Source: Earliella scabrosa
Lineage: Eukaryota; Basidiomycota; Agaricomycetes; Polyporales; Polyporaceae
Reading direction: 5' to 3'
DNA length: 64,000 nt
Assembly (NCBI GenBank): GCA_022605405.1
Contig: JABYQQ010000016.1
Coordinates: 620,001-684,000 of the forward strand
Part shown: piece by piece, positions 36,380 through 49,215 of the stretch
Position numbering within the stretch: the stretch's first letter is position 1
Layout of the letters: each line of letters begins with the position of its first letter
Made by a program: the position numbers and the translations under genes
The notes under the pieces: model-generated
Seen by the model: the letters and a program-made list of their open reading frames with translations, nothing else
Told to the model about the DNA's origin: nothing
The model's database searches: none

Positions 36380-39309
36380 ATGACTTCCCCCTCCAAGCCG
36401 TTCAACATCCCCAGTCCCCGTCGGGATGCGCCCCTCAATGCGGAGAGTACCCCGCCAATCTCTGGCACGCCCACCTTCGGAACGTCTTTATCGGCCTCTC
36501 CCAGCCCACGCTTTCTGCGCGCACAGTACACCGGCACACCTCCACCACCCAACATCCCTCCAAGGTCCGGTGCGACACCATTAGGCACGCCTAGGCCTGC
36601 TCCTGCCTTCCTTCCCGGACCAGCCGGCGATCCGTCTTCGTCCAGTCCCAGGATTACTGTGGGCGATATCCCAGCCCGCCGTCCCACTCCGGGCACGCCT
36701 GGCAGCGGTCAGTTCGACAATCCGTTCGATGAACTAACGGACGAGGAGAAGGCGAGGGTTTTGAGGAGACATTTGGTGTCTCGCGAGGAGCGTCAGATTG
36801 TTGGGCCAGATCAACCCGTTGCTGGAACCTCCTCCCGTCCCGGCTCCGACTCAGGCGAGGTTTCAAAGCGTTCTTCTTCCTCTCAGCTCAGGCTCCAGAG
36901 AGAAGACACGGAACCCTTTCCCGTCCCTTATGATGCCCCTGGAGCCGATATTACGTGAGTGCCTCGATGATTCTTTGGTTTGCCCTTTGCCCGTCTGCAA
37001 CTCCGGACCACGAGTCTCACTGGTCGTTGCAGGCATAACATCTACAAGTGGCAAGCAGATAAGCGCAGACAAGCTGCGCGCCCTCGAGCCGCTTCCTTCG
37101 CCGGATCGACGCATACGCAACCACCCCATCCTGCCTTTGAGCATATCCACGAACCCGGAGGCTTCCGACGTGCTCATGTCATGCTCAATGATCCTGAACG
37201 CGTCCCAGACCGTCAGATGGTTCGAAATTTCATCGAGTTCCTGTACATCTTCGGCCACTTTGTGAGTAAGAGACAGTGTCTTGTCGTATGTTTCCATTGA
37301 CATTGGCATCTGTAGGCCGGTGAGGATCTTGAAGAGATTGAGGAAGAGGACGAGCTAGGCGATGAGGAGGCGGCACAGTCGGAGACTCCTCCATACCTCC
37401 AGGGTTCACCATATTATGGTACCACCGGAATGCCATCGCCGTCTTTGGACATTGGACCCTCAACAAGCGTGCACAAACCGTCGGAACGTTCGCCCTTACT
37501 CGAGCGCCCACATGGCCATCGATCCCGTTCGAGAAGACGTATGTCCAGCGTGGGGCCGCACGGAGACGCAACTGTCACGGATGCTGTCCTGATGGTGAGT
37601 GGTTTCGTTGCAGCCCGAGGTGTATTGCATGCTCATCGTTTTCTCCCCACATAGCTCTTGAAGGCGTTCGTCGGCACTGGTATTCTGTTCCTGGGCAAAG
37701 CGTATGTTCCCAAGTAACTTTGGCCAGGGCTTAGATTGAGTTGTCTTGATTAGGTTCTACAATGGCGGTATCCTCTTCTCGAGCGCCGTCCTAACCTTCA
37801 TTGCCTTGATTTCACTCTACTCTTTCCTCCTACTAGTCAAGACCAAGTTTGTCGTACCGGGCAGCTTTGGCGGTGAGTGATACCGCCTACGTGTTCGTTA
37901 GGTGAATTACTGAACTGTCACCTATGCAGATATCGGCGGAACTTTGTACGGCCCATGGATGCGATATGCAATCCTCACGTCTATTGCCGTCTCTCAGCTC
38001 GGTTTCGTCTCTGCGTACATCATCTTCGTCTCGGAGAACTTGCAATCCTTTGTTTTGGCCATCACCAATTGCGCGAAACTCTTGGGGATCCAGTACTTCA
38101 TTCTGCTGCAGATGATCATCTTCCTGCCTCTCGCTCTCGTGCGAAACCTTGCGAAGCTCAGCACCACCGCCCTCATTGCCGATGCGTTCATTCTGGCTGG
38201 GCTCATCTACATATTCGGAAGTGAGGCGGGTATCATTGCACGTAACGGAATCGCACACGTCGAGCTCTTCAACGCTAAGGAGTGGCCGCTGTTGATCGGG
38301 TGAGTCAAACAGTCTGTACGCCCTTCAGATAGGGTTGCTGATGTGACGTACAGAACCGCGGTGTTCTCGTTTGAGGGTATCGGTTTGGTACGTCATGAGA
38401 TGCCGCTCGCCCATCTGAGTGGCACTGACGCTTCTTGTAGGTCATCCCTATCACAGATGCTATGAAGGAGCCCCGCAAGTTCCCCGCTGTGCTGACCGGT
38501 GTGATGCTCTTCTTGATGGGTGAGTCTAAATGCCGTCCCGGTAACGAGATGTTTTCTCAATCTGTCTGTGCACAGTTCTGTTCTGCGGCGGGGGTGTCAT
38601 GTCATACTTGACATTCGGCGCGGATGTGCAGACCGTCGTCATCGTCAACCTGGACACAACGAGCAAGTTCACTCAGGCGGTATGTGGTTGAGATAGACGT
38701 CGCGCCCACATGGTTGTTGACTGTTTCCTCACAGGTGCAATTCCTCTATTCGCTCGCCATCCTGCTCTCCGTGCCGCTCCAGCTCTTCCCGGCGGTCCGC
38801 ATCATGGAGAACGGACTCTTCGAGCGCAGTGGGAAGCAGAACATGCTCGTCAAGTGGCAGAAGAACTTCTTCCGGTTCTGCGTTGTCGTCTTCTGTGCCG
38901 GACTGAGCTACTTCGGCGCCGCCGACCTCGACAAATTTGTCTCTTTCGTCGGAAGCTTCGCCTGGTACGTTTCACCTCTTCCTCGTATGATGTTTTCCCC
39001 TCGATCTGACCTGGCTTGCCTCTCGTAGTGTGCCACTGTGCTATGTCTACCCTGCGATGCTGCACTACAAGGCGTGCGCCCGGACCAGGAGGCAGAAGGC
39101 GGCAGACATCGCCCTCATGATCTTCGGTACTATCGCGGCGGCGTACACGACGGTGCAGACCATCCGAGTAAGCACTATGTCTCCGATCCTTGGAACGCTC
39201 TCACTGACGTCTTCTGAAGCTTATGGTCGAGCCCGCTCCCGCTCAGCCCCCTGTCCTCGGGCAGTGCGGCCAGTCGCCGGAGGATCCTCTTCGGCGCTTG
39301 ATGCTCTGA
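36380..39309 (+). CDS. Vacuolar amino-acid transporter, Avt3/Avt4 type (AAAP family)
   Basis: Predicted exporter of neutral amino acids from the vacuole. A cytosolic N-terminus of about 350 residues starts MTSPSKPFNIPSPRRD and contains the family-typical PYDAPGADIT-HNIYKWQADKR segment and an EEIEEEDELGDEE acidic patch. The transporter core begins LLKAFVGTGILFLGKAFYNGG, followed by about ten further helices (examples: YAILTSIAVSQLGFVSAYI, YFILLQMIIFLPLALVRNL, TAVFSFEGIGLVIPITDAMK, FLYSLAILLSVPLQLFPAV). Eleven or so short exons are joined by GT-AG introns, and the frame closes at the joins checked. After CATVCYVYP-type helix 11 the last exon gives LMVEPAPAQPPVLGQCGQ and ends in RRLML at 39307. 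With the Rag GTPase and Vtc4-type genes it is the third vacuolar function in 15 kb. Confidence 0.85.
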
Positions 39310-40371
39310 GCAGCCTTCTGCTTTCCTTCTTGTTCAGGATCTACATGCATATGGATACTCAACAATCGCGTAATCTCAGACCATCTGGTATTTAGTTCGT
39401 TGTGTGTAGAGCGAGCCAACGTTCCCTTGTCTTATCCGTCTCCGCATCTCACACACAATACAGCTACAGCTACAGTCTACAGTCACACGCCATTACGTTC
39501 TTGTGCAAGTCATATCCGGCATATCATAAACTTCACACATTGCCCCCAGTAATACCTGCTGCGGCAGAGAGATCACATCCAGATCCCGTTTTGTGAGTAT
39601 GCAAGCCCTGGATGCGTCCAGCGTAGCTGCCCAACAAGTGTTTACCGTCGCTGCAGTCCCCCAACTCCTCTCCGAGTCCTTTGAATTCCCGCCGTCTGCG
39701 GGGCCCTCAGTCTCCTTGTCCTACCCTGAATATACTACATCCGTTCGGGTTGGACACCGTCAACGGGTAACACGTCGCCCGCGCGTGGTCCTACATCTCC
39801 TGGTGACAGGTCGTGTCTGGGAATCCAATGGATCCAGGTCGCGCGTGGGAGACGCCCGCGCGCTCGGTGGGCATTGGGCTCGCGGCATGTCGCGCGTGGG
39901 ACGAGGAGGACGCAGTTTTCGGTGTGCCGGGTACATGATCGTGTCTGCAAGCGTCCGCAGGGGCCTCGGTCTGGCTAGAACACGGCGGAGAGAGGAGGTG
40001 TGGGTGCAAGGGTGCATACGACGAGTCCCGGAGATCGTTTCGGCGAGAAGCGAGCGCGAAGAATGCGGCGACTCCTAGCGCGCGTTGGGGAACTTGAGAC
40101 GCCAGCCCCATGGAATTAGAGCACTCGTAAGTGAGGGACTGTGACACAGTGAGGGCCATGCCGGCGGGCGCCGCTCAGTCTCGCGCTTGCACTCAGCCTG
40201 ACATGTGGAACGTTTGACGGGCCAACATAGTGTGATGTTTGTTCGTAGTCGTCGTGGGGTTACAAAGTAATGCTAGCGTCACAGAGAAAAGGTCCAGCAC
40301 CTTTTGAGGTGCAAGAGAATGCTGTCCACGAGCTGAAGTGGTATACAGCGTCAGCCGCTAGTACCGGACCG
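39310..40371. other. Convergent 3' region, no gene seen
   Basis: Lies between the stop of the Avt-type gene and the end of the first F-box gene. A plus-strand open frame at 39593-40078 is Arg/Gly/Val-rich with no domain. The last exon of the F-box gene could extend into 40260-40340. Confidence 0.45.
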
Positions 40372-42257
40372 TCATGTTACACCAGTGTACGGAGAACTTA
40401 CAGCAACTGTGACCCCGTCATGATTCATTGCGATGTGGTACGCGATATCGCCGCCAAGTGAATCGCCATAAGGAAATGCAGGACCTTGGTAGACTGCATA
40501 AGGGAGATATGTCCGGAGCGACTTGCCATCGAACCAGAGATCGCACCCGTGGAAGCCCTCGTGCTCCGACTGAGTCTTAGACCTGGCTCGGAATATGGAC
40601 TTCAAACTTTCTCTTGATTCCTTCGCCCGCAGCCTGGCCGCCCCTGGGTTGACGTCGAAAATAGTGAGCCGAGCCGAGCGCACATCATCACGGTCCTGAG
40701 CGACAAGCGCGATGCGGGAGCCGAACGCATACGAGTACATCGGACGGTAGAGGGACGCGGAGTACGACCCGGGATTCTTCAGGAGCAGGCTGCCGTGTGG
40801 GCCCCAGTCTTGCCATGGCAACGTGGGGACGAGGAGGAGGTTGGGAGCATCCAGGACAGCTCGGTCGATATGCTTCCGCAACGTGGCCTGCGGAATGAGG
40901 AGGATACAATCTTGCCTCCAACTCATCCGCGGCATCATCTTGCTGTAGCGATTGATGGTGAGGTTGACCGCGATAGTTCTCAGCGACGGGTCGGGCCCAA
41001 ACGTGGTGGAGGGTGAAGGCGTCAGCGGAGTCGGCGCGCATGACGGGGTGATATCAATCCGTATAGTTCCTGCAGGCAGCTCCAAGGATAGCACATGTCC
41101 AGGCGCCTCTCTGTCTGTGTTGGGGTACCGGGTGTCGGGGCGCGATTGTCCGATGAAGTGATAGACGAGAAGCCGAGATCCATGGTACGTCCACTCGGGC
41201 GCAGCCACTAAGTGTGCCTCGTCGATGAAAGCAAACGTTGTGTCAGATGGCAGGTAGGCGCGCTGCAAGAGTGTGCTCTGTTCAGTACAGTGGGCTTCGC
41301 GATCAGATCAATGTACAGACCCAGATTCGACAGCCCGAGGTCCAGTCCCATATATCGACAGTCTGGTCCAGCAAGTTCCATACCATGTGTTTGCCGTAGA
41401 TCTGCGCTTGCGTGAACGCGCCGAACGGGAGACCCAGCAGGGTCGCCAGCCGAGGAGATGAGACCATAAGCCTTGCCTCGGTGGCCGCGGGATGAGCATG
41501 TTCGGGCCGTTCAAGACTGAGGAGGTGAACCTGGATGTAACTGAAGCTCGTGTCAGGACGGTGTCCATGTCATAGCCACAGGGTATAGCGTAGACACTTG
41601 CCGGCCGTCATGCAGAGATTCGGTGTCATATGCGATGAGAAGGTCCTGCGAAGGGTCCACGGCCACAACGCGTAACTTCTGGTGCAGTTGAAACGCGATA
41701 CGGCGAGCCGGAGTTTCGTTAAGGCTGGACGGAGGAAGGTACAGTGTGTCGGTTGCCTGACTGGCTTGTCCAACGATGGAGCGGTAGGAGACAAATCCGC
41801 CCATCGAGGCCCGTGCTTTGGCACCCATCAAAAGGCGCGACCGACCGAGGTACAGGCTACCATCGACGTCTTCGAATTGGAACTTCGCGCCAAGGAGTCT
41901 ATCCCTAAACTCCCCCACCCTCTTGAGCTTCTCTATAGAGCAAAGTCGAGAAGCCATGGGGCCCTCGACCAAGCCATTGAGTGCGAGCTCGATTTTGCAC
42001 TGCACCTGTAGATCGTTGCTGATTAGTCGGCAGAGGGACCTCGAGAGCTGTTCATATCCATATCCCGCGCCAGTGTCTGTCAGAAAGGCTGGCCACTGCA
42101 GCTGTAGTATCCTCACCTGCTTGCATCTCATCAGTGTTTGCAAGTCGAGCAGCATGAAGATCACCAGCCAGACATCTTCAGGCAGAGGTCTTTGCGACTG
42201 CGGCTCCTTCATTCTTTGCTTCCCAGCACCCAAGAATCTGGGCCAAGTTCGTGACAT
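40372..42257 (-). CDS. F-box protein, family copy 1
   Basis: Probable substrate receptor of an SCF ubiquitin ligase, from a basidiomycete F-box family. The N-terminus carries LPEDVWLVIFMLLDLQTLMR then CKQ-LSRSLCRLISNDLQVQ, the F-box. The family-typical CKIELALNGLVEGPMASRL follows, then a beta-rich body (VVAVDPSQDLLIAYD, IYGKHMVWN, VDIWDWTSG, AFIDEAHLVAAPEWTYHGS). Late landmarks shared with copies 2 and 3 are CILLIPQATLRKHIDRA, WQDWGPHGSLLL, YSYAFGSRIALVAQ and IFDVNPGAARL. Exons are 42117-42257, about 41598-42047, 41321-41540 and up to 41277. The donor of the second intron needs a weak site to close the frame. The C-terminus is given as the stop of the fourth exon, but copy 2 has a further small exon and this gene may too. 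Confidence 0.78.
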
Positions 42258-43213
42258 GGTCGGTGGCTACTGATGTGAAGTGATGAGGTCTGGCGGACGT
42301 CAGTATGGACCGTGGCACTGAGCGAACTTACTTACTACTCACTTGAGATGGCTCAGAGTAACAGGCAATGACAGACACAAGTCCATCTGCACTGTTCATT
42401 ATACACGTTACCGTTTGGCACCGCAGTCCGGCTCCATTCCTTTTGGGAATCGTGGCGTACACAGCACCGTGACGATCGGGACATATTGCAAGGAGTCCGC
42501 GGGCGACTCCTACTGACGTCGGCAACGATATATATGGTAACACAAGCGCCCGAGTGGGGGTGTGTGCACAAAGCCGTCGGTTCGCCATGAGACAGCCAAC
42601 AACATCGACCAACACCAACATATCGGTTTGTCCATTGTCCATCACACTACCCAAGCCCCAGGCCGAGCGGGCGAGTCCTATCGGACTCACGCAGGGGGCA
42701 GCAGCAGCAGCTACGTACACTACCTCAACTAGTTGGTATCGTGCGGCGTACGTAGCACTAAGTCCCAGTATTGCTATGCGTACACAATTTCAGCCTCGAT
42801 AGCTAGCATGAGTCCAAGAATATCACCTCTCCGAGGCGCCGGAACAACGTCCACCGGGTGTGGGAGGGAGCGGCGGGGGGCGAGCAGGGTAGGGGGCGAC
42901 CCGACAACAAACAAACCGACATGACCACAAAACGAGCGAGTGCGCGCGGGATGGTGCTCCGCCTCCGAACTTCGAAGAGAGGGAAGGGAGACATCCCACC
43001 GCGTAGGAGATTGTCCGTCACTATACTAGATGTAGATGCTGCAGCATTACCAAAGATGCGACGCAGGAAATCGGGAAGGGGCATAAAGAGAAGCGTCCGA
43101 GCGCGAAAGTCGTAGTCGTGAGCGTACAGGAAACGGGAAAGAGAGGCCGGGAATCGAGGGGCGGAGGTGGGGGTGTCGCAGGAGGAGAGAGGTCAGATAT
43201 ATGCAGTCAGCAC
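42258..43213. other. Upstream region of F-box copy 1 and 3' flank of the GH17 gene
   Basis: About 950 bases without a supported gene. An AT-rich stretch (GATATATATGG near 42525) lies about 270 bases upstream of the F-box ATG and may be a core promoter element. Confidence 0.45.
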
Positions 43214-45390
43214 TCAGCTGCAGGTGGGGATGTTGATGTTCTTGAGCGTCCGGCTAGAGGTGGGGCAGGGCAAAGTCAGCGAAAAACCACCGGCGACCAA
43301 CATTGATAACGCACTTGGAGTAGAACAGACCCCAATGACCCTGTCACACGCATCCAGTCAGCGTCCGTGATTGGTGTGGGCACCATAGGATGACATACCT
43401 CGACACCACCGAATTGCTCATCCTTCCAAACTTCATCGGTAAACTGCGAGGTGCGTGCTTGAGTTGACCAATACGTGCTTTCTATTGAGCAGGGTTCACG
43501 TACCTCGAAGTAGAAGTAGCCAATGCCGGCAGCGTTAGATTGGCAGACAAAGGTGTCAAGGAAGATCTGGGTAAAGAGTGAGCCTCGCATCAACATCCCA
43601 CATAACTCCTAACGCACCTGGAGGTTCTCCTCTGATGCAAGCGAAACGCCGTTGCTCTCGTTACCAGCATCCTTAGAAGCCTGCGTATATGGAATATCAA
43701 CCGCACATCCATCGCACGAAACTCGGGAACACTCACGGTAGGCCAGCCAGTCTCGGCGATGAACATCTGTGGGCGGTTGGGCAGCGTGGCAGCGACGTCT
43801 AGGTTCTCCGTCTGGAAGAAGTCGGTGACCCAGCCTGCGGCCTCCGAGGCGGAGACATTCGCGAACCACGCGTGGATGTTCGACATGCCAAAGTCCACCG
43901 ACTGGAGCACCTGCGTGTTGAAGAAGCTGCCCGCGTCCGCGGTACCAATGGGGATCGTCTTGTCGAGGTTCAGCGCAGCGATCGCGTTCCGGGTGTCAGT
44001 GATGTTAGAGAGGAGCATCTGCGCGCCGACGTTGCCGATCGCGCTGTTCGGGTCCTCTGCATCGTTGGCACCGAGCCAGCTTCAAATGCAGGTCAGCTTC
44101 TTGGACGCGACGGTGTAGAGATGCAGGTTGGGACGTACTTGAGGATGTACTCGTTGCCAACCGTGATTCCGGCGATGTGATCTGTGCCATAGGTCTGAAT
44201 GGCCTCGATGATCGCGTCGCGCTGCCTCTGGTATGGCTCAGGGTCGCTCGGTATGGGGTAGTTCCCGAGCCAGACCTGCATGTCGACCTTGGTCCGCTGG
44301 ATAGCCTCGAGCTGATGAACGCATTCGATCAGCCACGGCCGTGCGAGAGCGTGAGCACAGCCTCACGTACCACCAGAGCGGTCTGGTTGCAGTCGGCGCC
44401 ATACAAGCGAATTTGCTACAATTGAACAACGTTTCAGCGCTGCGGCGAGGAGAGAGATTGTGGGAACTGACGTTAGTGAGCTGCGAGATGAGCTGTGGGC
44501 GACGGATCAGCGATCGCATAATTACGAGAACGAGCGGAGTGTCACATACCTGAATATCGGTGATGACGGCCTCTACAGTGCGCACACATACATTGAGCTA
44601 CCCGAACGGCGGGAGGAAAAGCGCGACACGTACCGAGGCTGTTGCCGCAATACGGGAAGAGCGAGTTCTCGGGGGTGTACGCGAGGGCGTAGAAGGACTG
44701 CCTCAGCCTGTCGTCCTTCTCGAAGATGCTCGGGTCATTGGGGTCGGACTTGACGACGCCCGAGTTCGACGAGCTCGAGGAGCTGTTGTTCGACTTGTTC
44801 TTGGCCACAGTGACACCGACCGCGACGCCGACCGCGACGAGAGCTATGACACCGACCAGGGCGCCGATCACCTTCATCGACGCGCATCAGCACCGTACGC
44901 GACGGGCACGATGCCCCGGACATAGATGGACGCGACAGAAGCGAGAGAGAGACTCACGAGCCACTTGGACCGCCTGTTCCTAGCCTGCTCCTTCTCGAGC
45001 CACGCACTGCTGCTGAAGGCCTGGTTGGAGTAAGGGGCGTCCATATTGGAGTACCCCCGCTCGTTGTTGTACGACATGGCGGGACGGAGAGGAGCGGCGG
45101 GGTTGTCGACGGGGACGTAGCTGCCGCGGGGGGACGGAGAGAGCGGAAGTTCGCCTGTGCTGTGTCGGGGGGACGGAGAGGCGGAGAGGGTGAGTGCGTA
45201 GGGGTCGTCTACGCTCGACAGACGGTGGGGCGGCTGCGCAGCAGAGCACGTCAGGGAAGAGGAATAAGTAGGATATAGAGTCACAGTGCGCTAGGCAGAA
45301 GAAATATGAACGGACAGGCAAGTAGTCGTAACCCGCTCCCGAGTTGGCTGGGCTACCGCCCGTGGGACTATCCCGGCTCCACGACGGCAT
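43214..45390 (-). CDS. GH17 beta-1,3-glucan hydrolase/transferase with N-terminal membrane anchor
   Basis: Remodels or hydrolyses cell-wall beta-1,3-glucan. Type II membrane topology: a Ser/Pro-rich cytosolic tail starts MPSWSRDSPTGGSPANSGAG, then comes one helix (VIGALVGVIALVAVGVAVGV) and a Lys/Asn/Ser stalk. The GH17 barrel begins FYALAYTPENSLFPYCGNSL. Both catalytic glutamates are visible: the proton donor in ITVGNEYIL (about 44150) and the nucleophile in FIAETGWPT (about 43745). The conserved FVCQSNAAGIGYFYFE and FGGVEGHWGLFYS follow, and a final small exon ends in NINIPTCS at 43214. More than ten short exons. The start was chosen at 45390 because that exon splices in frame to PPHRLSSVDDPYAL; a shorter start at 45284 is possible. 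No GPI signal is present, so attachment is through the N-terminal helix. Confidence 0.88.
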
Positions 45391-46463
45391 CTTCTGCTGC
45401 TATTTCGGGCTCTTGGGCGGGGCCTGCTTGGGTCTTGGCTGCCTTGACGGATCTCTAGTCGCCCAGTGGCTCGCTCGTAACGCGCGTGAGGTCGTCAGAA
45501 GTGCGGGCTGGGGGGCCCTTCGTAAACGCGTCGTGCGAGGGAAGGAAGAGAAAGGGCACGTTTGGGGCGTGGAATGCACACTCTAACGGCCAGTGGCAGG
45601 GCCATGCCTGTGCGCAAGTGCCGGCCAGGACGCCCGGTGGCTCGGCCGCACAGCTCAAATCCAGTTAGAACGCGGTCTGTCCCGCCGCTGACAGTGAGTA
45701 CTGACTCGTCCCCTGTCCACCATACCACTGAGAACGCAGAGAATCTGCACTGTCGACGTCGTGATATGTACCCATCCATACCCCCGTCCGAGCATCCCAG
45801 CGATGATAGTACTTCCAGCTTCCAAGGTCAAGAATGCTGCGGAGTCCAGACGCACGCCGACAAGCCGCTTGAGTGACACATGCTTGAAGATGGCTGCGGT
45901 CGAGACGGCGATGAACGGACACAAGTCGCTCGTGCCTCTCCGAGTCGGAAGTAGGAGCCCGCCTACGGTGATCTCTCGAAGCGATTATAACTTGTGCTAA
46001 ATATACACCAGGGTGCACCAGGTCCTATACGTGTGTGTCCGAAGACTATGTACGCCTTTGACCAAATGTAGAGTCCATGTTACAGCAACCGACGGCGTTG
46101 CAAAGGGATGGGTGCGTGGCAGCCGAAAAATATGTAGGTGGAGGTCGGTGGGAGGGCCAAAGGCAAGGCAAAGGGGAGTGGGGACTATCGCGACAACATA
46201 TATCATAACAACATCGTGAGGGACATCCGACGGCAGCCGACGCCCCCTCGCGGTCGGGCGCCGTCTGCCGTCACCAAAGTGAAAAAGAGTAGACGCACGG
46301 AAAATAGCTTCAGCAGGTCGGGTAGTACATGTACGAGTGGTATAGCGGATGTGGAAGCAGGTACCGGCAGGGACGGGCAAAACGAGCGACGAACGTACGC
46401 GAGGGGGGTGGGCGGCAGGCTCAGCCTTCTACGTGTATGGCGCAAGGAGCAGCACACAAGCGG
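45391..46463. other. Region between GH17 and RhoGAP genes, no gene seen
   Basis: About 1.07 kb, holding the promoter of the GH17 gene and the 3' end of the RhoGAP gene, both on the minus strand. Short open frames on both strands have no recognisable content. Confidence 0.5.
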
Positions 46464-48621
46464 TCACCCAACGTTCGCGCCGCCGCTTGACGTGCGTCCT
46501 GCAGGCTGCGCCGACGCGCGTTTCTGCTTCTTGATCAGCTTTGCATGCCGCTCCTCCTCGGGTATCCGTCCCGTCTTTGACGAAGGTAGTGTCCGGCTTC
46601 GTGTCACCGTCACTATTGAGTTCGATCGTGACGGCGGCGACTCGACCACAGGTGATAGATTGCCCCCTTCAACATGCGGTTTCTCTGTGACGTAGGCCGG
46701 AGGGCGGTCAGTGGCGTCCTGCGCGCTGCTCCTCTCACTGCGGCCGGTCACTCACCTCCAGAGCGCTCTGTCGTTGTTCGCCGTCGAGCGATCTTCTTGG
46801 GAACATCCCTGCTGATCAGCTTCCATCCACCCATCTCTTCGTCTGAACTGACGGTAATGTCCGCAACCGGCTCCGCCATGGGCATCGTCACCGCACTGTC
46901 CGACGGCTTTGTTGTCGGTGGTGGTGGGATGTCGAGCATGAACCAATCCTGATGCTTGATGAGGAACTCGAGCACATCCTGACTGAGCTGGTGTTCTTGT
47001 GGTGACATCTCATGGGTAGGGTGCGCGATAAGAGCTGGCCGGAATATCACCGCCAAATCTACGCAGGGTTGGCGACCGCAGGCGTCATCCGGTAAATTTA
47101 TACCCCGCGATACAGAAGTAAAGTTCACGCACTCTTTGCTGTCATGAGATTCTTGTCCCATTTTCGCGCAAATACGGACAGGAGATCCAACACATACAGC
47201 AGGAGGTATTGGTTTGCACGGGGCATCGATCGGATTAGCCGTTTGTACGTCGCGATCACTTCGTCTTCGTTATAGGGTTTCTTTGCTAGACTGCACGTAT
47301 CAGCGCGCGCGGTTCCTTCACCTGGGCTGTGTCTCACCAAGGGCATCTCGGAACTGGGGGGCGTTTAGCGAGGGAATGATAGGGTGAGGAAGGGGGCTGC
47401 TCACTAAGTGATACATGTCATGGGGTATAACGGGTTCCTGTGAGATGTTAGCACACTGGCAAGGTCCAACATGCGATGACATACTGGCATCTGCGTGAGG
47501 TATCGTCGGAAAACACTGGCAACGTCGTGTGTCGTGAACTGCTCCTTTTTCCAGTCAAGGTTCTTCCCATACTGCATGGAACACATGTGAGAGGAGTCAG
47601 GACCGCCTGCATTGAAGGCAACACAGATAGGAGACGGGGACGCACTCGTGGAGGGGTCTCAAACGCAGCCTGCAGTTCCCGCATACGCTTATTTGACCCG
47701 TTGACTCGGAATGTACCCTCCACCTCCGTTGCTGGAACGTCCTCAGAGATTCTAGCGGGCTTCGAGCGAGGGTGAAGTACATACCGTTCTCCTTCAGATA
47801 CAGCCCGCTGCCATAGGAGTCCGGTGAGCACGGAGATAGAGAGGGGGCTACAGCACGACGGCGCACCATTTCGCGACCACGACGGGTATATACCCCCACA
47901 CATAGAGCTCCCCATTCGCATTCGCGGTCGAGATCTGCACGCTCGCGTACTTGAGGCTCTCCTTGAGCGGTTTTCCAAACACGACGTTCTCGCCCGTCGC
48001 CGCCTTCTTGTCCTCCGCCTCCTTCTTGGCCCGCTGCGCGAACGTAAAGTGGTTCCACCACGTCTTCAGGCTCGCCTTCGTCGGCGCCAACGCGGCGGAT
48101 TCCTGCGTCTGTGCGGGCGGGGCGGGGATCTGGGCGGTCGTCATAAGGTCGAGGGAGGCGGGAGAGGGGCTGCTCTGGTTCGTTCCCGTGCCCGTGCCAG
48201 TAATCCCAGGCTGCGACGGGGCTGGAGGCGCGCGCGCGACGGTGACCCCTACGGTGAACGGGCGGGGCGAGGTGTCGAGGGTGTTGGATCGGCGGCGATG
48301 TCCTCGCGCGAGGAGGCCCAAGAGCGGTCTGCGGCGGGTGCGAGAGGCCAGGGCGGGAGACGGGGATGCGATCGGGGCCGTGGGCGCGTGCTTGAATGGG
48401 GAAGCCACCGACGTCAGCGCCCGGGGCACGTTCCAGTCTGCTCGATGCTGGCGCTGAGGGCTCGTGTATGTCGACAACGACGGCGGCGAGGGGGGCGAGG
48501 GGGAGCAAGGGCGGGAGGACGGTTGTTGGAGGCTCGGAGACAAGGTGCGATTGGCGAAAGCTTCCGCGGGGCCTCCTGCTCCACGGTCTAATACGTAGCC
48601 GGCCGCGTAGAGGACGCCCAT
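46464..48621 (-). CDS. RhoGAP-domain protein (Sac7/Bag7-like)
   Basis: GTPase-activating protein for a Rho-family GTPase, acting in polarity or cell-wall signalling. The N-terminal 200 residues are Ser/Pro/Thr-rich (MGVLYAAGYVLDRGAGG...), leading to LKTWWNHFTFAQRAKK and FGKPLKESLKYASVQI. The RhoGAP domain starts VWGYIPVVVAKCG-LYLKEN, with part carried by a 23-base exon at 47785-47807. The arginine finger is in VEGTFRVNGSNKRMRELQAA. TTHDVASVFRRYLTQMPEPV and MYHLFRDAL follow, then NQYLLLYVLDLLSVFAR and LAVIFRPALIAHP, the usual helix G and NLAxxFxP motifs. The disordered tail (EEMGGWKLISRDVPKK, then a basic end HAKLIKKQKRASAQP) ends at 46464. The domain resembles yeast Sac7/Bag7, whose target is Rho1; the target here is inferred. 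Confidence 0.85.
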
Positions 48622-49215
48622 CCCAGAGTCTTACACTCGTGTACAGCTTCAGCGGCTTTGATCCAGTCAATGTACTGTGCACCTCTTGCGATCACGATAT
48701 TTGTAGGTCACGGCTCGAGAACTCGCATAACAAGCAAGGTGCGGCTACATATACGTATACAGGCTGGGAGCATGCGACCGTGCAAACATAGGCTAATCGA
48801 ATGTGATTGACGTCGATATCCTCGTGCACGCAACTCGAGCAGATGTTCCGTGCGCTCTACTTTTAGAGTCCTACCATCGCATGCCTCGGACATGTGCCAG
48901 GAGGTGATCAAGCGGATTTGTCCTCGAGCAGCGCCACAGCCCCCCTTGACACCGGCGCACGCTATGCTCGCCGGCTCACGCGCACGCGAGCACAACGCCC
49001 GAGACTCGCCTTCGGTTGAGCGCAGTCCTGTACGTGCGCAGTGAGCATGCAGACAACGCCAAGAGTCGGAGTTGCACTCACAAATGCGCCACAGCTGCGT
49101 TCACGACACCCTAGAGTTTGGATTGTTCAATGGCCTGCCTGTGAACGACGAAGGTAGGTCAACATGCATGGGGTCGAGCGGCCGGAACATGCGGCACGTT
49201 GAACGTACCGGGTCC
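48622..49215. other. Upstream region of the RhoGAP gene, no gene seen
   Basis: About 590 bases between the RhoGAP start codon and the stop of the DUF6535 gene. It contains the RhoGAP promoter; nothing else recognised. Confidence 0.5.

Noticed and set aside
36199..36696. 165-codon minus-strand open frame over the start of the Avt-type gene
   Set aside because: It is antisense to the proline-rich first exon, whose own frame splices correctly into the transporter core.
39593..40078. 161-codon plus-strand open frame
   Set aside because: Arg/Gly/Val-rich with no domain, lying in the convergent 3' region of two real genes.
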